The notes: a model not told the origin generated them from the sequence alone. A DNA stretch of 64,000 nt from Pleodorina starrii (GCA_030267565.1 BRXU01000050.1:310001-374000); one strand, 5' to 3'. Positions 24,801-37,198 are shown, numbered from the stretch's first letter. A program made the numbers and translations.

Positions 24801-27800
24801 CCCTTCCTCGTTAGATCGTTACCCTTTGTGCGCACCTGACATCCCGGAGCATTCCGTCCAGCACCGGCCGCAGCTCCCTCGCCGCGCCGCGGCCCAGTCG
24901 GCCCCCGAAGACGCTGTCCAGGTGGCGCTGCAGCACCTCCAGCACGTCGGCACCGCTCCAGGGAGGCGGCCTGGAGGGAGTGAGGGGGTGGGTTTGGTTG
25001 CGGCGAGTGAGTGGCGGCACGGGAGGCGGACGGCGTCGCCCCCGGGGGCAAGGCACGGGTCGGAGCCCAGGGCGACGAGTGGCTGATGGGGAGTGGCCGA
25101 TGGGGACTGGATGTGCAGGCCACGGCGGTAGGCAGGGTGGACAACAACGTACCGGTGTGTCCGTTGTTCGGGAGCGAGGTCAACCCCCCTAGGTCAACAT
25201 CTCCGATCGACCCCACAGCGCGTTAGGTTCCCGTTACGCTGCCGCGACCTTCATTCCCCGCCCCCGCCCCCGCCCCGCCCCTGCGCCGTGTCCTCTCCGC
25301 CCGCACGCGCCGCCGCCGTACCGTACGACCACTCCCGTCCAAAGCTCCTCGTACTCGCCCACCAGGATGTCCCGCAGCACGGGCGCCAGCGCAACCGTCA
25401 ACCGCTGAAGCTCCGAATGTAGCGCCGAAACCAACGGATCGGTGTAGTCATCCACATCAAACTCGCCCACGAGCTCTTCGGCCCCCGCCGCCGGCGCGGC
25501 CGCTCCCCCCGTGGCTCTGGCGGCGGCGGCGGCGGCAACACCGGAGCTGCCTAGTGCTCCCCCAGCGTCCGATGGCCACATCGCGCTGCTGCCGGCGGTG
25601 CCGCTGACGCCGCCGGCGTCGGAGGACCAGGGTGCAGTACGGCCACCCAGGCTGGATGGGCCCGTGCTGGGGGCCTGCGGGCCGCCGTACTCGTCGTACA
25701 TCCGCGTCATGAAGGGCCCGGACGCCTCGCTGGCGGCGCCGCCGGACCCTGGGGCGCTGGGGTGCTCCTGTGTGGTGTGGGTGGGTGGGTGGGTGGGTGG
25801 GAGTGGAGGGAGGTGTGTCTCAGTGTGTGTGAGTGCGGTGGCGGCAGGAAGGGCAGGGAAGGAGAGAGGACGGGCAAAGGGGGCGGCCGTGATGATGACG
25901 AGCGCATAGGGCGAAGGGTCACGAAGGGTGCGGGGTGTGGCGGAAAGGAAGAACCGTTGCTGGGGATGCGCGACGGCGGCCCGCAGACGACGCAGGCAAG
26001 GCAGCAGCAAGGCAGCAGGCAAGGCAGCAGCAAGGCAGCAGCAAAGCCAAGCGAGGCCAAGCGACGCCTGGCGGGCGCGGTTGGGTCGTGTTCGTGTACC
26101 TCGATGACCGGGCCGTGCACAGCGGATCCAAGCACGCGCCGCAGGCATTCGAACTTTGGAAGACGGGCGCACGTTATGTCTGTCTCTTAGGCAGCACATT
26201 CACATTCACATTCAGGCAAGAGCACCGTAAACATGCCACGGAGGTGACGGACGGGCGGTAAGAAAGAAGAAGATACCGCAGCGAAGGGATTGGAGACGGC
26301 GAGGTGACGGGCGGCTTCCACAGATCCACACCCCGCGCCGCCCTGACCTGGGAGCTCGAGGACGCAGCGGGAGCCGCCATCGGCGATGACGACACGGACA
26401 TTGGCGCGGCGCCGCCGCTTGCCGCCGCCGCCGCCGCGTTGTTGCCCTTTACCGGCGTCGTCGCCGAGGCGACTTGCGGCTGCAGCAACAGTCGAAGCAG
26501 CCCCGCTTCCAGCTGCTGCGGCTGTGGTGGTTTCGGCGCCGCCGCGGCGGCTCTGGAGCCGCCGCCCGAGGACGACCCGGCGAGCGCCAGCAGCGAGTGA
26601 GTTGACGTGGCCAGGACGCCGCACACGCGGGCCTGCACGGCGACGACGTGTGGGTTTGTATGTGCGAGTTAAGAGAGAGAGGTGTGTATGTGTACGTGTG
26701 TATGTGTATGCGTACACATATCTATTTGTGCTGATACGTGCGTACATGCGTTCATGCACGCGCAGACCCAGCCGCGCCCCACCTTGACGCACAGCGCGTT
26801 GTCGTTCGACAGCAACGCCACCCGGTGCCCGAGGCCCGTGGGCGGAGCCTTGGACTGCAGCTCGTCCTGTTGTGCCGGGCAACACAGACACGGGGGGTCA
26901 GGGAGTGATATGCTCCTTTATAGAAGACACGGGGGGATGTGTGTGCGAGTGTGCGATGCAGGGCGCGATTGTCTTCAACCGCCCAACGGGGGAAGGGTGT
27001 GGGCCGCGTGAGTGAGCGAGCGACCATGCCGACTCGGCCCAGCCCACCTCCTTAACGGTGCGTGCGCACCGCACCCGTCACGGGCCCGGACCCGGCCCGG
27101 CGACCTCCCTTCCTACGCAGCGACCCCGCCGCCCTCCTCGCCCCGCCCCGCCCCGGACCAGACCGGCCTCCACTGCAACCCCATGCGGGTTTCTCGCCGG
27201 TCGCTCGCTCCGTCGCTCGCTCCCTGTACGTCCCTCCCCGTGACCCTAAGCCCCTCCTCCCCAGTTCCCACCTGCAGGTGCAGGCAGCACTGCAGGATGC
27301 GGTCATCGTTGCTGATGCTAGCGGCGCCTGCGAGCAGCAGCAGCAGGAGCAATGGCAGCCGTCACAGCAGCAGCAGAAGCAGCAGCAGCGAGGTGACCGC
27401 GACGGCGGCGTCAGCGGAATCGACATAAGAGGCGGCGGTTGCAGCCAAAGGCGGACACACAGGCGGCGACAACAGCGATGAGACACGGCGACGAGACACG
27501 GCGTCAGCATCCGGTGACAACCGTCAAATGCAGACGCGGAGAACGGAAGCGAGGCGTGAGGCGAGCCAGAGCCAGGGCCAGCTGCCGCGCCGCACAGTAC
27601 CCATGCACGCCTACGCTGCCAAACCCCACGTGCGCAACCTGCGCGCCCAGGCCGCAACGCACACCATCTGGACGTAAATCCAACCCGACACCCCCCCCCA
27701 AAATGGCCGCGGCGGCCATCGCCCGACACCACCACCCCACCCGACACCCCGTGGGCGATCCTGCACAGCACGCTCTCGCCTGCTTCCAACCCCTCCCTGC

Positions 27801-30800
27801 CAGCCTGTCAGCTTGCCCCTGTCAGGACTGCCATACCCGCCCTCTTAAGGGTCTTAACCCCCGCCCCTTGCCCCCTCTACGGGCTCCGGCCTATACGTGG
27901 ATAGGCCAGAGCCCCGCTCCTTGCCCCTTGTCCTCACCGAGCGGTATGGCGGCGGCGGGGTGGCAGCTGGCCGCCCGGAACTGCTGCAGCGTCTGGCCGC
28001 GGTAAAACATATCGCCCATCTCGAGCGCCGACAGCAGCAGTACCATCGCCGACCGCGCCATCGCCGCCACCGGCCGTCCCTCCCCGTCGCTGTCGTCACC
28101 TCCGTTCCCCCGCCCGCCGCCCGTGCCCCTGCTCCTGCCGCGCCCCGCTCCCTTGAGGCCGTCCAGCTCCGCCAGCACTGTCCAGGGTATCACCGCCACA
28201 CAGCTCAGAGGGCTGACGTCGCCGTCGCCGCCGCCGCCGCCAGCGGCGGCGGCGGCGCCGCCGCCGTCGCCGCTGCCGGTGCTGCAGCGGCTGCCGCTGC
28301 CTGCGGCGGCGCCGTCACCAGCCGCCCGCCGCCGCGGCGCGAAGAACCGCCGGAGGGCCTGCAGCAGGCTTACCCCGTCGTTGCGCAGCAACACATTGGT
28401 ATCAACCACCAGGTATAGCCGCGTCCGGCTCGTCAGGCCCGCGCCCAGGGACGGCGACGTGGGGGCCGCTGGCACCAGGCCCCGCCGCGGCGGCTCCTCC
28501 TGCTCTGGCGAGCGCTGCGGCTGCGGCTGCTGCTGCTCGGGCTCGGGCTGCTGCTCCGGCGGCAACTGCGTCGGCAGCGGCGGCAGCCAGACTCCGCCGA
28601 GCAGCAGCTGCTGCTGCTGCTGCTGCTCGTCTTCCTCGTCGTCCAGGTCCATTGGGGTCGGCAGGTGGATCAGCGGCTCAGCGGCGGACATGAGCGCGGC
28701 CGCGGCGGCGCGGACCACCGACCCGTGGGTCAGTGGGTCCTGCGAGTCGTCGGGGCCCGGCGTGTCCACATCCATGCACGCCACTTGGGCGATGGCCTGT
28801 TGGGGGACGGCGCGGGGCGAAACCGTGTTGTGACGGCCAGGTCAGCAAACCTGTGACTGCCCGCCTCCCCTGGTGCCCGGAATGGAGCACACACGGATGG
28901 AACACACACACGGGGGGCGTTTGGGGGTTTCGAGAGGCGATTTGGGGGAGGCTCCCCTGTCTGGGATGGAACCAGATGCACTCGGGCGGTTGATGCTGAT
29001 GCGCTGAGCGCCGAAAGCGCGAGCCTTGGAGCGAACCCAGCCACGCCGGCGTCGCGGGCAGCCGCGGCTGTGGCTGCTCTCCGCCTGCCGCCGGGCCAGG
29101 GCTGGCCGACGCCGGCACCGGTTGCCACGACGCCGCCCCATCCTCCCATCCTCCTCTCTGCGCCCCGGCAGCCGCAGCCGCAGCCCGCCTTCCCTCCGTC
29201 TGACTCCGTTCCTCCCCGCTGCGTCATCAGCGGTATCTTCTACCCACCTCCAGGAAATCCTGCTGCTGCCGCAGCTGCGCAATCTCCGCCGCCACCTCCG
29301 CGTCGGTCATCACGGTGTCTTCATCGGGGATCAGCGGGAAGGGCCTGCGTGGCCGGGCCGCATATAACGTCCGGCGCAACGTTCGGGGTGCAGGTGTGCT
29401 GGGCGTGGAAGTAAGCAAGCGCGGCGATGGCTTGGGCGTGGGTGGGGGCCCGGCAGGGCGGTGGCGGGGCAGAGGTGGGGCAGGGTAGTGGCAGGGCAGT
29501 GGCGGGGCAGGGCAGGAGCAGAGGGTTGCGAGGTCCGCACCCAGGACACGCGCTGGAGGCGCTTGTGGGCTGCCTGACCGCTGCTCACGGGACCGCCCGG
29601 CCGTAGAGCCCGTAGCGCCCGGAGGCCGCGCGGCCCACGAGGCCCACCACACCTGCATCCGAAGCAATACGCGTACTACCGCATCTTTCCTTCGCCGTGC
29701 ATGCATGGGTGCACGCGTGGTCAGCCCCGCCCGGAAAAGCCTCGGCAAAGCCCCACGCAGCGGCCACACCCACCTGTCTGCAACATCCCAACCGTCCCTT
29801 CCCCCAGCCCGGCCCCCCCGCCCCACGCTCAAACTGTCTCTCCCGGATCTGCCGCAGCTCGCACAACCCCCAGAGCCCAGAACCACTTGCACAACCCCAG
29901 CCACCCGCTCTCATCTCGAACCCGGCGATCCACGCCCGACCGGCGCTCGCCCGCTGACCGACCCACCACGGCATCGGCGCGTACCCCCCCTCGAAGTTTC
30001 CCGCCAGCTCGAAGTGCCGAGTCAGCAGCCACAGCGGTAACCACATGCGGCTGTGGCCGTGCTGCACCAGGAAGCCGTCCGGAAGCTGCCCTTTCGCCCG
30101 CCAGGAAACGAGGGCGCGGGCCGTAAAAGGACCCTCTCGGGTGTCCTGCGGGCAGGAAACGTCGCAACCCAACAAAGTTGGCCGATAGGAATCCGGTCCG
30201 GCTCATCCACCAGCTATGTGACTGACCGACTGACTGACCAGCTGCCTGTGACAGCCTATGTGGGCTTATGGGTTGGTGGTTTGCTGAGAGGGCGCAGGGG
30301 CGAAGGGGCGCAGACGGGGCCTTGATGCGCAGCGCCAAGGCATGTCTGCTCAGGCGCTTTAAGGCGGCCGAATGGGCAGATGGAATTGCGGGAAGCGAGG
30401 GCAGCTGGGCGGGCTGACAGTGGCGGGAGAGAAAGGGGGAGGAGGTGAGAGGCGGCTGCGGCTGTTGTACCATGACCTATCAGTAATAGGTACCCAGCCG
30501 GGGTTGTCTGACCAGGACAACTTTCATGATACACCCAGGATACTACAGCGGCGGCGGCAGCTGGTTTCTGTCCCCGGATCCCCGCGCGTCGCGCACCTTC
30601 GGGCTCGTATAGTACCAACATTTGGTCCCGATGTCGACGACGGTGGTATGGTGCACTGCAGAGGCGGGACAACGCAGGGTGGCCGGCGGATTTGTCACGG
30701 GGCGGTGAGATGGGTCGCGCTGCGGCGCTCATGAAAGCCTGGCTGGGTAATGTTCCAGAGTCCTTGGCCCTGTGACAGTGAGCGCCGTGCAGGGACACAA

Positions 30801-31313
30801 GCTAGCTGAGTGACGGCAGGCTGCAGACGCCGACGCACGCTAAGCTGCCCTAGCATTTCTCAGAGCGTCCAGGCGCTGTGTGGAGGATTGGGCACCATGA
30901 GGGGTTCCAGGCGGTGTCGGGGGTAGTGCCGTACCGGCCGGGGTCAGGCGGAGCAGCAGGGCGTAAGCGGCCGCCGTCTGGGCGTCTCGAGGACCATCCA
31001 ATAGCAGGCGGCGACCCTTGACTCCGTCCACGGATTTCGCCGACGGTGCCTGGAGGGAAAGCATGGACAACGAGTCGGCAAGATGGCACGGAAGGGTTTC
31101 AGAAGGCCGTTCATAAGCATGTGCATGCCAGCTCAGCAAGTGTAAACGGCGTCTTCGTCTTTGGATTACGGCTGGCTCCTCCTCTGCCTGCACAAATCGC
31201 GAAACCAAGGGATTGCTCGCTGCAAACGCAATTGTCGCTCCCACCATGATATTGGCTCCTCTCTCTAGCATGACAAATTCTTTCGCCCCAAGAACCGCCT
31301 TGGCCTGTTGCAT
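21900..31313 (-). CDS. SWT1: SWT1-like PIN endoribonuclease with N-terminal GYF domain and polyQ tail
   Basis: Fourteen phase-consistent exons: 31313-31170, 31049-30935, 30655-30597, 30145-29985, 29398-29248, 28796-27938, 27327-27272, 26866-26783, 26632-26348, 25767-25322, 24970-24836, 24548-24448, 24065-23545 and 23225-21900 (TGA), about 1,480 residues. Exons 3-4 form a GYF domain: CWYYTSPK joined to DTREGPFTARALVSW. Exons 6-8 form the PIN nuclease: YLVVDTNVLL, VAVIPWTVLAELDGLK, SNDDRILQCCLHLQ and VALLSNDNALCVK, which keep the acidic metal-binding residues. Exons 10-11 hold the SWT1 C-terminal signature (EELWTGVVVRPPPW then DVLEVLQRHLDSVFGG). Family knowledge: SWT1 is a nuclear endoribonuclease for mRNP quality control at the nuclear pore. 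The last two exons are Gln/Ala/Gly low-complexity sequence. The first two exons are less certain, and linking GYF to PIN rests on splice phase. Confidence 0.8.
22370..22410 (-). repeat. Poly-Gln encoding CAG/CAA tract
   Basis: A CAG/CAA tract in the last SWT1 exon encodes a pure Gln run. Others lie at about 22720-22770 and 22900-22960, together with an Ala-His-Ala-Gln repeat around 22545-22650. Mixed CAG and CAA codons suggest the glutamines are kept at protein level. Confidence 0.8.
26898..26922. repeat. Intronic 25-mer, copy 1 of 2
   Basis: A 25-base sequence containing GGAGTGATATGCTCC (short arms GGAG/CTCC) then TTTATA. It lies ~30 bp upstream of the acceptor of the SWT1 exon at 26866. 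An identical copy sits at 44132-44156 in intron 4 of TOP3B. Origin unknown. Confidence 0.85.
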
Positions 31314-31539
31314 AACAATGTAGATGTGAGCTTGTCATGGGTCGGGAAACAAACTGCCAGAGGCTCCCATAATTTAAGATTAGTTACGCAGAGCTCCACA
31401 CAGACATGCCTACTTTTTTGCATGGCACGAACAGCTCCGTCTCAGTTTCTGTTGCCATCGCGCGAAACTTGCTTTCGCCTTGCGAAGGTGACCAAATGCC
31501 TATAAATGACCTAATATCGTCGGCGTAAGTGATGGTATA

Positions 31540-31833
31540 CTACTTGTTGCAGGCCGCCTTTACAACCGGAATGCGCCCGGTCGAGTCAGTTTGTGCCGTA
31601 CACCTCAGAGCGGCGCATTCGCGTTGCGCCAGGATTCCATTGGCCAGGGACAGGATTGACACCGCTGACGGGTCCAAGCGCGCACAGCTGTCGAGACCAA
31701 GCGCATGCCTGAAAGGAAAAGGTAGTATCTGCCCTGTTTCTACACGGAAAACCCTGGGAACCCGGAGCCCCGGCGCTGCCATCCCCACTCCAGCGTGCTC
31801 ACCAGACCGTGTGCTGCTGAGCTCATGAATCAA
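31540..31833 (-). other. Coding-like segment upstream of the SWT1 model
   Basis: The minus strand reads HALGLDSCARLDPSAVSILS and LANGILAQRECAALR, between a good acceptor (TTTCCTTTCAG) and a possible GTGTAC donor. It could be a 5' exon of the SWT1-like gene, but the phases do not join cleanly to the exon at 31313. Confidence 0.25.
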
Positions 31834-31844
31834 GAATCATTTAC

Positions 31845-32342
31845 ATGCGCCAAGTCAGCGGTTGCTTACCCTGCAAGCAAGGCCAGCCTTCCGCCTGCTG
31901 TGGTAGCCCGTCAAGAAAGCCACTCTTATTCACATTGGCTCGTAGGCGGCGCCTGACGGCCGCAAAACCTGAAGGACCTGCAACACTCTTAGGAAAACAG
32001 CATTTCTTCTTCACCCGAACCCGCAACGTACATAACTCTTCTCCGGCGACCGGGGACATTCCCGATAAGTCGAGCGTATTGCGCACACCACTGTTACCAC
32101 ACACACACACAGATACTACCACTAAAGACCTGCAAGTCCGCCGCTTCTTTGCGGACAACCTCTGGCAGCCCAAGGTAAGCGAATGGCCCCCCGAACCCGA
32201 GCCCGACGACGAACCTATCGGTGCCCCTATCACCCCCGACGGCTGGACGGGCTTTATGAAGCTTTATGAATATAGCCAGGGCGCAAAACTGGCCCCCGCT
32301 GGACCGTGCACCGCGCAGAGCGCTCGCCCCAATATTCTTTAG
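31845..32342 (+). CDS. Hypothetical ORF, 165 aa (uncertain)
   Basis: This open frame begins with ATG at 31845 and ends at TAG. Its C-terminal half looks protein-like: DLQVRRFFADNLWQPK, an acidic Pro-rich linker, then PDGWTGFMKLYEYSQ. A GTAAGC donor follows QPK, so splicing could occur there. The N-terminal half is less convincing and the opposite strand is also open, so strand is not settled. Family unknown. Confidence 0.25.
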   Translation: MRQVSGCLPCKQGQPSACCGSPSRKPLLFTLARRRRLTAAKPEGPATLLGKQHFFFTRTRNVHNSSPATGDIPDKSSVLRTPLLPHTHTDTTTKDLQVRRFFADNLWQPKVSEWPPEPEPDDEPIGAPITPDGWTGFMKLYEYSQGAKLAPAGPCTAQSARPNIL

Positions 32343-32488
32343 TTGCACACCAACGCAAGAGTGTACACATGGAAACACGTCAAACACACACAGACACACA
32401 CACACATACAGCCTACTCTTAGGAGCCAAGACACCGTGCTAGCAACAACACGACGCACGGCAGTCCATAGTACACGAGTGTTGCCAAC

Positions 32489-33061
32489 ATGTCGTCAACG
32501 TCTGCAGCGCAAGCGGGGCCGCGGCTAGCGATGCCACAGATGAAGCCCAATGCCGTCGTGAGTCCCCGCGTGCGATTAGGGGCATACCGCGATTGGGGGC
32601 CACTCCTGCCAGACGGCTCCCCAAGGGAACAACGCAAGCGGCAGGTTGGCGCAAGGTACCGTAACCCAGCTGAAAATCGACATAGCCACAATCCTTACTT
32701 CACCATCACCAACGGTTCAATTCGAGCCCTTAAGGCAATGTGTACAGCGTGAGCGGCTAGCCAATCACGTCGCCAGTAGGGGTTGGGAGCCAAGCAACCC
32801 TCTGCCGAATTGATACGTTTGCAGCCAGACAGCCAACCATACATGAAATTCAAGCATGCCGCCCCCGCCGACGCGCGCGCGCGCGCGTCAACACCAACTT
32901 CCATCGTCCGGACCTTCTACCAACCGGGTACCGCAGAGGGCCAACCCGCCGCAACCGTCGCGCGAACTGTAAACGGGAGTCCGTCCGACGGCCGCTTGCG
33001 CAACTTGAGCAGTGTGACAGCTCTCCTCGACCTTAACGAGGACGCAATAGAGGTTTTGTAA
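32489..33061 (+). CDS. Small two-exon hypothetical protein, 101 aa
   Basis: Exon 1 is 32489-32557 (MSSTSAAQAGPRLAMPQMKP... ending at GTGAGT). Exon 2 is 32825-33061, after TTTGCAG. Both junctions are phase 0, and the start context CAACATG is good. The protein is basic and Pro/Ala/Thr-rich, with a hydrophobic-acidic end (SVTALLDLNEDAIEVL). No domain is recognised. TGTAA, the volvocine poly(A) motif, overlaps the stop codon. The opposite strand also has an open frame, so transcript evidence would decide. Confidence 0.5.
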
Positions 33062-33443
33062 CCCAACAAAACGTATTGATGAAGCCCACCCACTCAATTC
33101 CCATGCAGCAAACACGCCGTGAACCGCAAGCAGACGGCCCCCACAGGCGCCTATCTGCGCACGCAGCCCCTCTACGGCCCACTGCCCCGACTATGCCCCT
33201 GTTCCTGATAATTTTTGGCGGCCTCGCCGCACCCGTCAGCCCGCCAGGCTGCCAATTCGGACTGTTCCATTCTTCCTACCCCGCCCCGATTTTTCCCCAC
33301 CTCGCCCCGTCGGGGGCTCGTGTATCGCCCTGAATGCCCCGAATGCGCACCCATCAACCGTCTACAATGGATGAATAGCGCCGACCCATGGGCCTGCGCA
33401 GGTGCGTCCTGTCCATCTGCTCACTTCCATGCCACCCGGCCCT

Positions 33444-34831
33444 TCAGAGCAACAACTCAAGCGGCAAGCTGTCAATCGCCATGAACCCCGGCAGGCCGCC
33501 GCCGGCCCCGCCCCCTGAGCCACCAGAGCCCCCGACAGCGGTGGGCCCCAGGCCACAGAGCAACGCCCGGCGCGGCCCCAATCCCGCGTCACTGCCTCCG
33601 ACCTGCAGCCTCCGGCGCAGCAAGCCGTCTAGGTCTCGTCGCGGGCCCCGCTCCGGCAAGCTCAGCGGCTCCGCCAAGCAAAGTACCCGCGGCCGACCCA
33701 CAAAGCCCGGTCGCGCCGCGGCGTTTCCGCCGGCACCGTCCCCTGCGCAGAGCCCCAAGTCGCGCATCAGCGCGTCCAATTCGGCGCCGGCGCGGCGCAG
33801 CCAGGCGGCCTCCGCCCACGTGTCACGCCGCTGGAAGCTCCGCGCGTCGCAGGAGGTGACGCTCGCGGCGCTGTGCAGCAGCGCCGCCGCGTCGCGCGCA
33901 GCGGGCACGGCCCGCGCGGCTGGCCGGCCGGCCGCCGCCGCGGCGGCTGCGGCGGCTGCCAGCTCCGCAAACGGGTTCGATCGCGGCGGCAGCGAGGCTT
34001 GGTGTGGACCGCCGGGCTGCTGCTCCGAGGCGGGGCCCACGGCCGCACCCTCGCGCGGCGGCGGGTGACCCATATCGCGACTCAGACCGCTGCCCCAGCT
34101 GCGGCAAGCCGCCGCGTCGCTGCGCCGGCCCACCGTTGAGAAGGAGTCCCAGGACAGGCACGAGGCGGCGAGCTCGGAGCCCTGGGCCGCTTGAGAGGGG
34201 CCGGGTGCCATGGTGGGGTCGGGCTGCATCCAGCGCGGGTTGGTGCCGCCAGCGCCGCGCACGATGTGCTCGGAGCGCGGCGCAGCCGGGGCGGGCACAT
34301 CGCTGTCGGCGTTCATCCAGCCCCGGAGGGCGCCGGGCGGGTCGCTGTGCTCACCCAAGTTGACGCGGGGGGCCGGGCCCAGCGGGCGGTCCTCCGGAGG
34401 GGATGCGTGGGGGCGGCTGTCGTCGGCTGGCGGGCAGCCGCCGCCGGCGCTGGCTCCCGGGCCGCCGGAGCCCCAGGCCTGGTCGGTGTCCATCGGGGAG
34501 GCGTGCTGCGAGGCAGCCCCAAGGGAACCAGCCGGGGGCAGCTGGTTCGCGAAGGTAGAGGGGCCTTGGCGCGGAGTGCAGAGTGCAGAGCGTGCTTCCG
34601 AGTTTGGCCAAGCAGCGGCGCCTGGCTGCAGAAGCGCCGATCCGCCTTTCGGCGGGTGGAGCTCTTACCTCGCAGGAGTCATCCTCGTCGTCGTCCTCAT
34701 CCACACTCGCGTGGCGCTGCTGCCCATGCGGTCCAGTGCGTCTACACTTCATCCTGTTCGCGTGCCGTTGCGTCTCCGAGTAACTGACCGCATGCGGTCC
34801 CCAGACCTTCACCGCATTCTCGGTATGCCAC
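33444..34831 (-). CDS. Unknown Ala/Pro/Ser-rich protein, last two exons
   Basis: Exon 34831-34669 (WHTENAVKVWGPHAVSYSE, then an acidic VDEDDDEDDSCE end at a GTAAGA donor) joins in phase 0 to exon 34625-33444 (TGA, 393 codons). The last exon contains an 11-residue Ala run, SFQRRDTWAEAAWLRRAGAE and DALMRDLGLCAGDG. The incoming phase (2) matches a candidate upstream exon that ends with the donor at 35060 and reads RSVFECTALLRGTRHGEYAR. No family is recognised. The acidic patch and disordered composition would suit a nuclear protein, but that is inference. Confidence 0.55.
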
Positions 34832-35059
34832 CTGCAAATACGAAAGGGCGCACAGAGCATACTTTCGTAGTTACTGGCGTACAGTAAAATGCCCAGCCAA
34901 ACCGTTAACTCCTGGATAACAAGTTACATGTAAGTGCAACAGGACTAGCAGGAGTTGAATTGATAACAAGGCAGCACCGACAACAGCTTGGCGACGCTGT
35001 CATCAGCCCAGAACCGCTCAATTGCAGCAATTGCAGAACCTCACAATAGCAAGCCTCAC

Positions 35060-35262
35060 TTTCCAATGGCCTTGGAACTTGGCCTCTGTCCCAAGCGCGC
35101 GTATTCGCCATGCCTGGTTCCACGAAGGAGGGCAGTACATTCGAACACGCTTCGGCCACGGTTGCATTTGCTGGGAAACGTACCACCATACGTTGAACAC
35201 CGCCCAGAACCCCGTCGGGAATCTCCTGATTGGGCCAATCGATTCCTTGGCCCCGTCGACAC
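35060..35262 (-). CDS. Candidate 5' exon of the unknown gene at 33.4-34.8 kb
   Basis: The frame reads GGTFPSKCNRGRSVFEC and TALLRGTRHGEYARLG, then QRPSSKAIGK at a GTGAGG donor. Its outgoing phase (2) matches the next exon. The other two minus frames here are also open, so the reading frame is uncertain and no initiator ATG was found in this frame. Confidence 0.3.
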
Positions 35263-36035
35263 CCATGCTTTAAGCTGTCAAGGAGTTATGTTTACCCCTA
35301 TATAAAGGGTAGATAAGCCATCCGTTGTGTATATGTTGCAATAACAGTTCAAGCGCATCAGTATTGCGCAATTGGCTAACTCGATTTACCCGGTTGCAGT
35401 GCGGGCCGAGCACCTGGTACAACCAAGGTATACACATCGTACAAGTTACCCAAGTCGCCCCAGTCAAGAACATGCTTAATCGCATGTATGCGATCAAGTC
35501 AGCTTAAACTGAATAATGTCTTTTTTGTCCATTGGTCTTTGCTCAAGCATAATCCGGCGTCCCCGTACTCACTGCCAGCTTGATGTGGGATGTGCCATAA
35601 TGACGACGGTCGTGATTACGCTACACCCATAAATCATTTATACCGACCCCAGCCATTGTTTTAGCTGTTTTGGCTGTGCGGGTGGGGCGCGCTTACGGTA
35701 TACGAGAAGCAAGTACGATTAACGAACCATGCAGGCCGAATCGACAGCCCTTGCCTCTTGTGGCTCGTACATTCGATCACAGTTATGCGCCCTTCTTCCC
35801 AGGAATCGTACGCCATATGTCCGACCTCTGCCCCAGTTGTCCTGCCTGGCTTCTCAGGCCTTCCACCCAGGTACGGTAGCCTCTTCCCTGACCCTCGGAT
35901 CCTGGCACGCCCAGCGGGTCCCTAGCTTCCTACCCTCTCGCGCCTCATTCACACGCCTACGGCCCCGATGCCCCCAGCTGCGGCAATCCTGCTCGAGGAC
36001 CCGCGTCTCCCCCCAAGTGCGCCCATGCTTCCACG

Positions 36036-36341
36036 CTAGTAGTGCACTACCCCGGCTTGCTTCCCCTCACGCCCTACGCACCCATACGTGCCCACGGTCC
36101 TCACCCGCCGCCGGTCCACTTCGCCGCTTTCCCCGACTGCGTCCCACCTGCCGCGGGTTCTCTGCAGCCACCTGCCAAACCGGCCTTGGCCCGCCCGGCA
36201 CATAATGACCCGCGTCACGTCAGCGCCCCAGTCGTGCCCGAGGCCGTACACGACCCTGTCGGCAGCCGTCTGATCGAGAAGGCGATATTGGGCGGGCGCC
36301 GCCCAGGTGTGCAACAAGGCGCTTGCCCCAGAGGCCATCAA
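36036..36341 (-). other. Coding-like segment, unknown
   Basis: The minus strand reads MASGASALLHTWAAPAQYRL, LDQTAADRVVYGLGHDWGAD and VTRVIMCRAGQGRFGRWLQ in one frame. It has a protein-like composition but no partner exons or family match. It is the only candidate in the otherwise featureless 35.3-36.9 kb stretch. Confidence 0.2.
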
Positions 36342-36940
36342 AAAACAGGAGGAGGCCGGGCGCTAGTCCTCCGCCTGGCTAGCAAGCCAAGACCCAACCG
36401 CAAGGGCGCGACCTGCGGACTCGCACCGACAGCGACCTGCTCGTCTACTTGCAGACTTGCTGGTTGCCGGGGCGCCAGGTGGCTGACCACAGCCCCAACA
36501 CTGTCAGACACTGTCAACACGCATCTGGGGCTGCTCCCCGGCCTGTTCCACCGCCTCGGCCGGCGCGCCCAGTACGACAGCGAAACTGGCAACCCGTGCT
36601 CTGCCCACCCGCTGACAACGAGGGACAACGTACAAGTCCGGCTCCGCCCCGCGGCGCTATCGAGGGGAGCTACGGAGAGCAGTGTGCGATTGCTCTCAAG
36701 CCACCGTCCTTCACCTCATTGATGGACTACTACACGGACTACATGTGGGATGAGCAGAACCAGGCACATCGCAGCCGACACGGCTATCGGCCGTTGTTGT
36801 CGAAAGGGTTAAAGGGACATACAATAAATGTTCTTTAATGGCGCATCGCTTTCAAAACAAGGGGTTGGTGTCGGCTTCCTTAAAGCCGGAAAAAGGGCGG
36901 GGCCCCACTAAATCCGTACGGGTGAAGTTGAGTGCTAGGG

Positions 36941-37198
36941 CGGCGAGGGCGTGAAGTGTGAGAGTGTCGACATTCCTGCTGATAGACAGCCAGAGCTTTT
37001 TCCCGAAATGCCTGCTAGCCGAGTCGTTAGCAAGGCCTGCCGGCGCCGCGCGAAGCGCGTCATCCCGTCGGGTGCATGAGCGCATGTGCGCATCGACCGA
37101 AATACGGCATTTCCAAAGCGAGCGGCGAGGGCGTCAACTGTGAGAGTGTCGACATTCCTGCTGATAGGCAGCCAGAGCTTTATATCTGAAATGCCTGC
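36941..37198. repeat. Direct repeat, two ~75 bp copies 182 bp apart
   Basis: Copies at 36941-37014 and 37123-37198 are roughly 90% identical and share GAGAGTGTCGACATTCCTG, CTGATAG and CAGCCAGAGCTTT. On the minus strand both read KLWLSISRNVDTLT-like peptides. It may be a duplicated exon or part of a decayed element. Confidence 0.75.

Noticed and set aside
30500..30560. Minus-strand WVYHESCPGQTTPAG as the first half of the GYF domain
   Set aside because: Its donor leaves phase 2 while the GPF exon needs phase 0. The WYYTSPK exon at 30655-30597 fits both phase and sequence.
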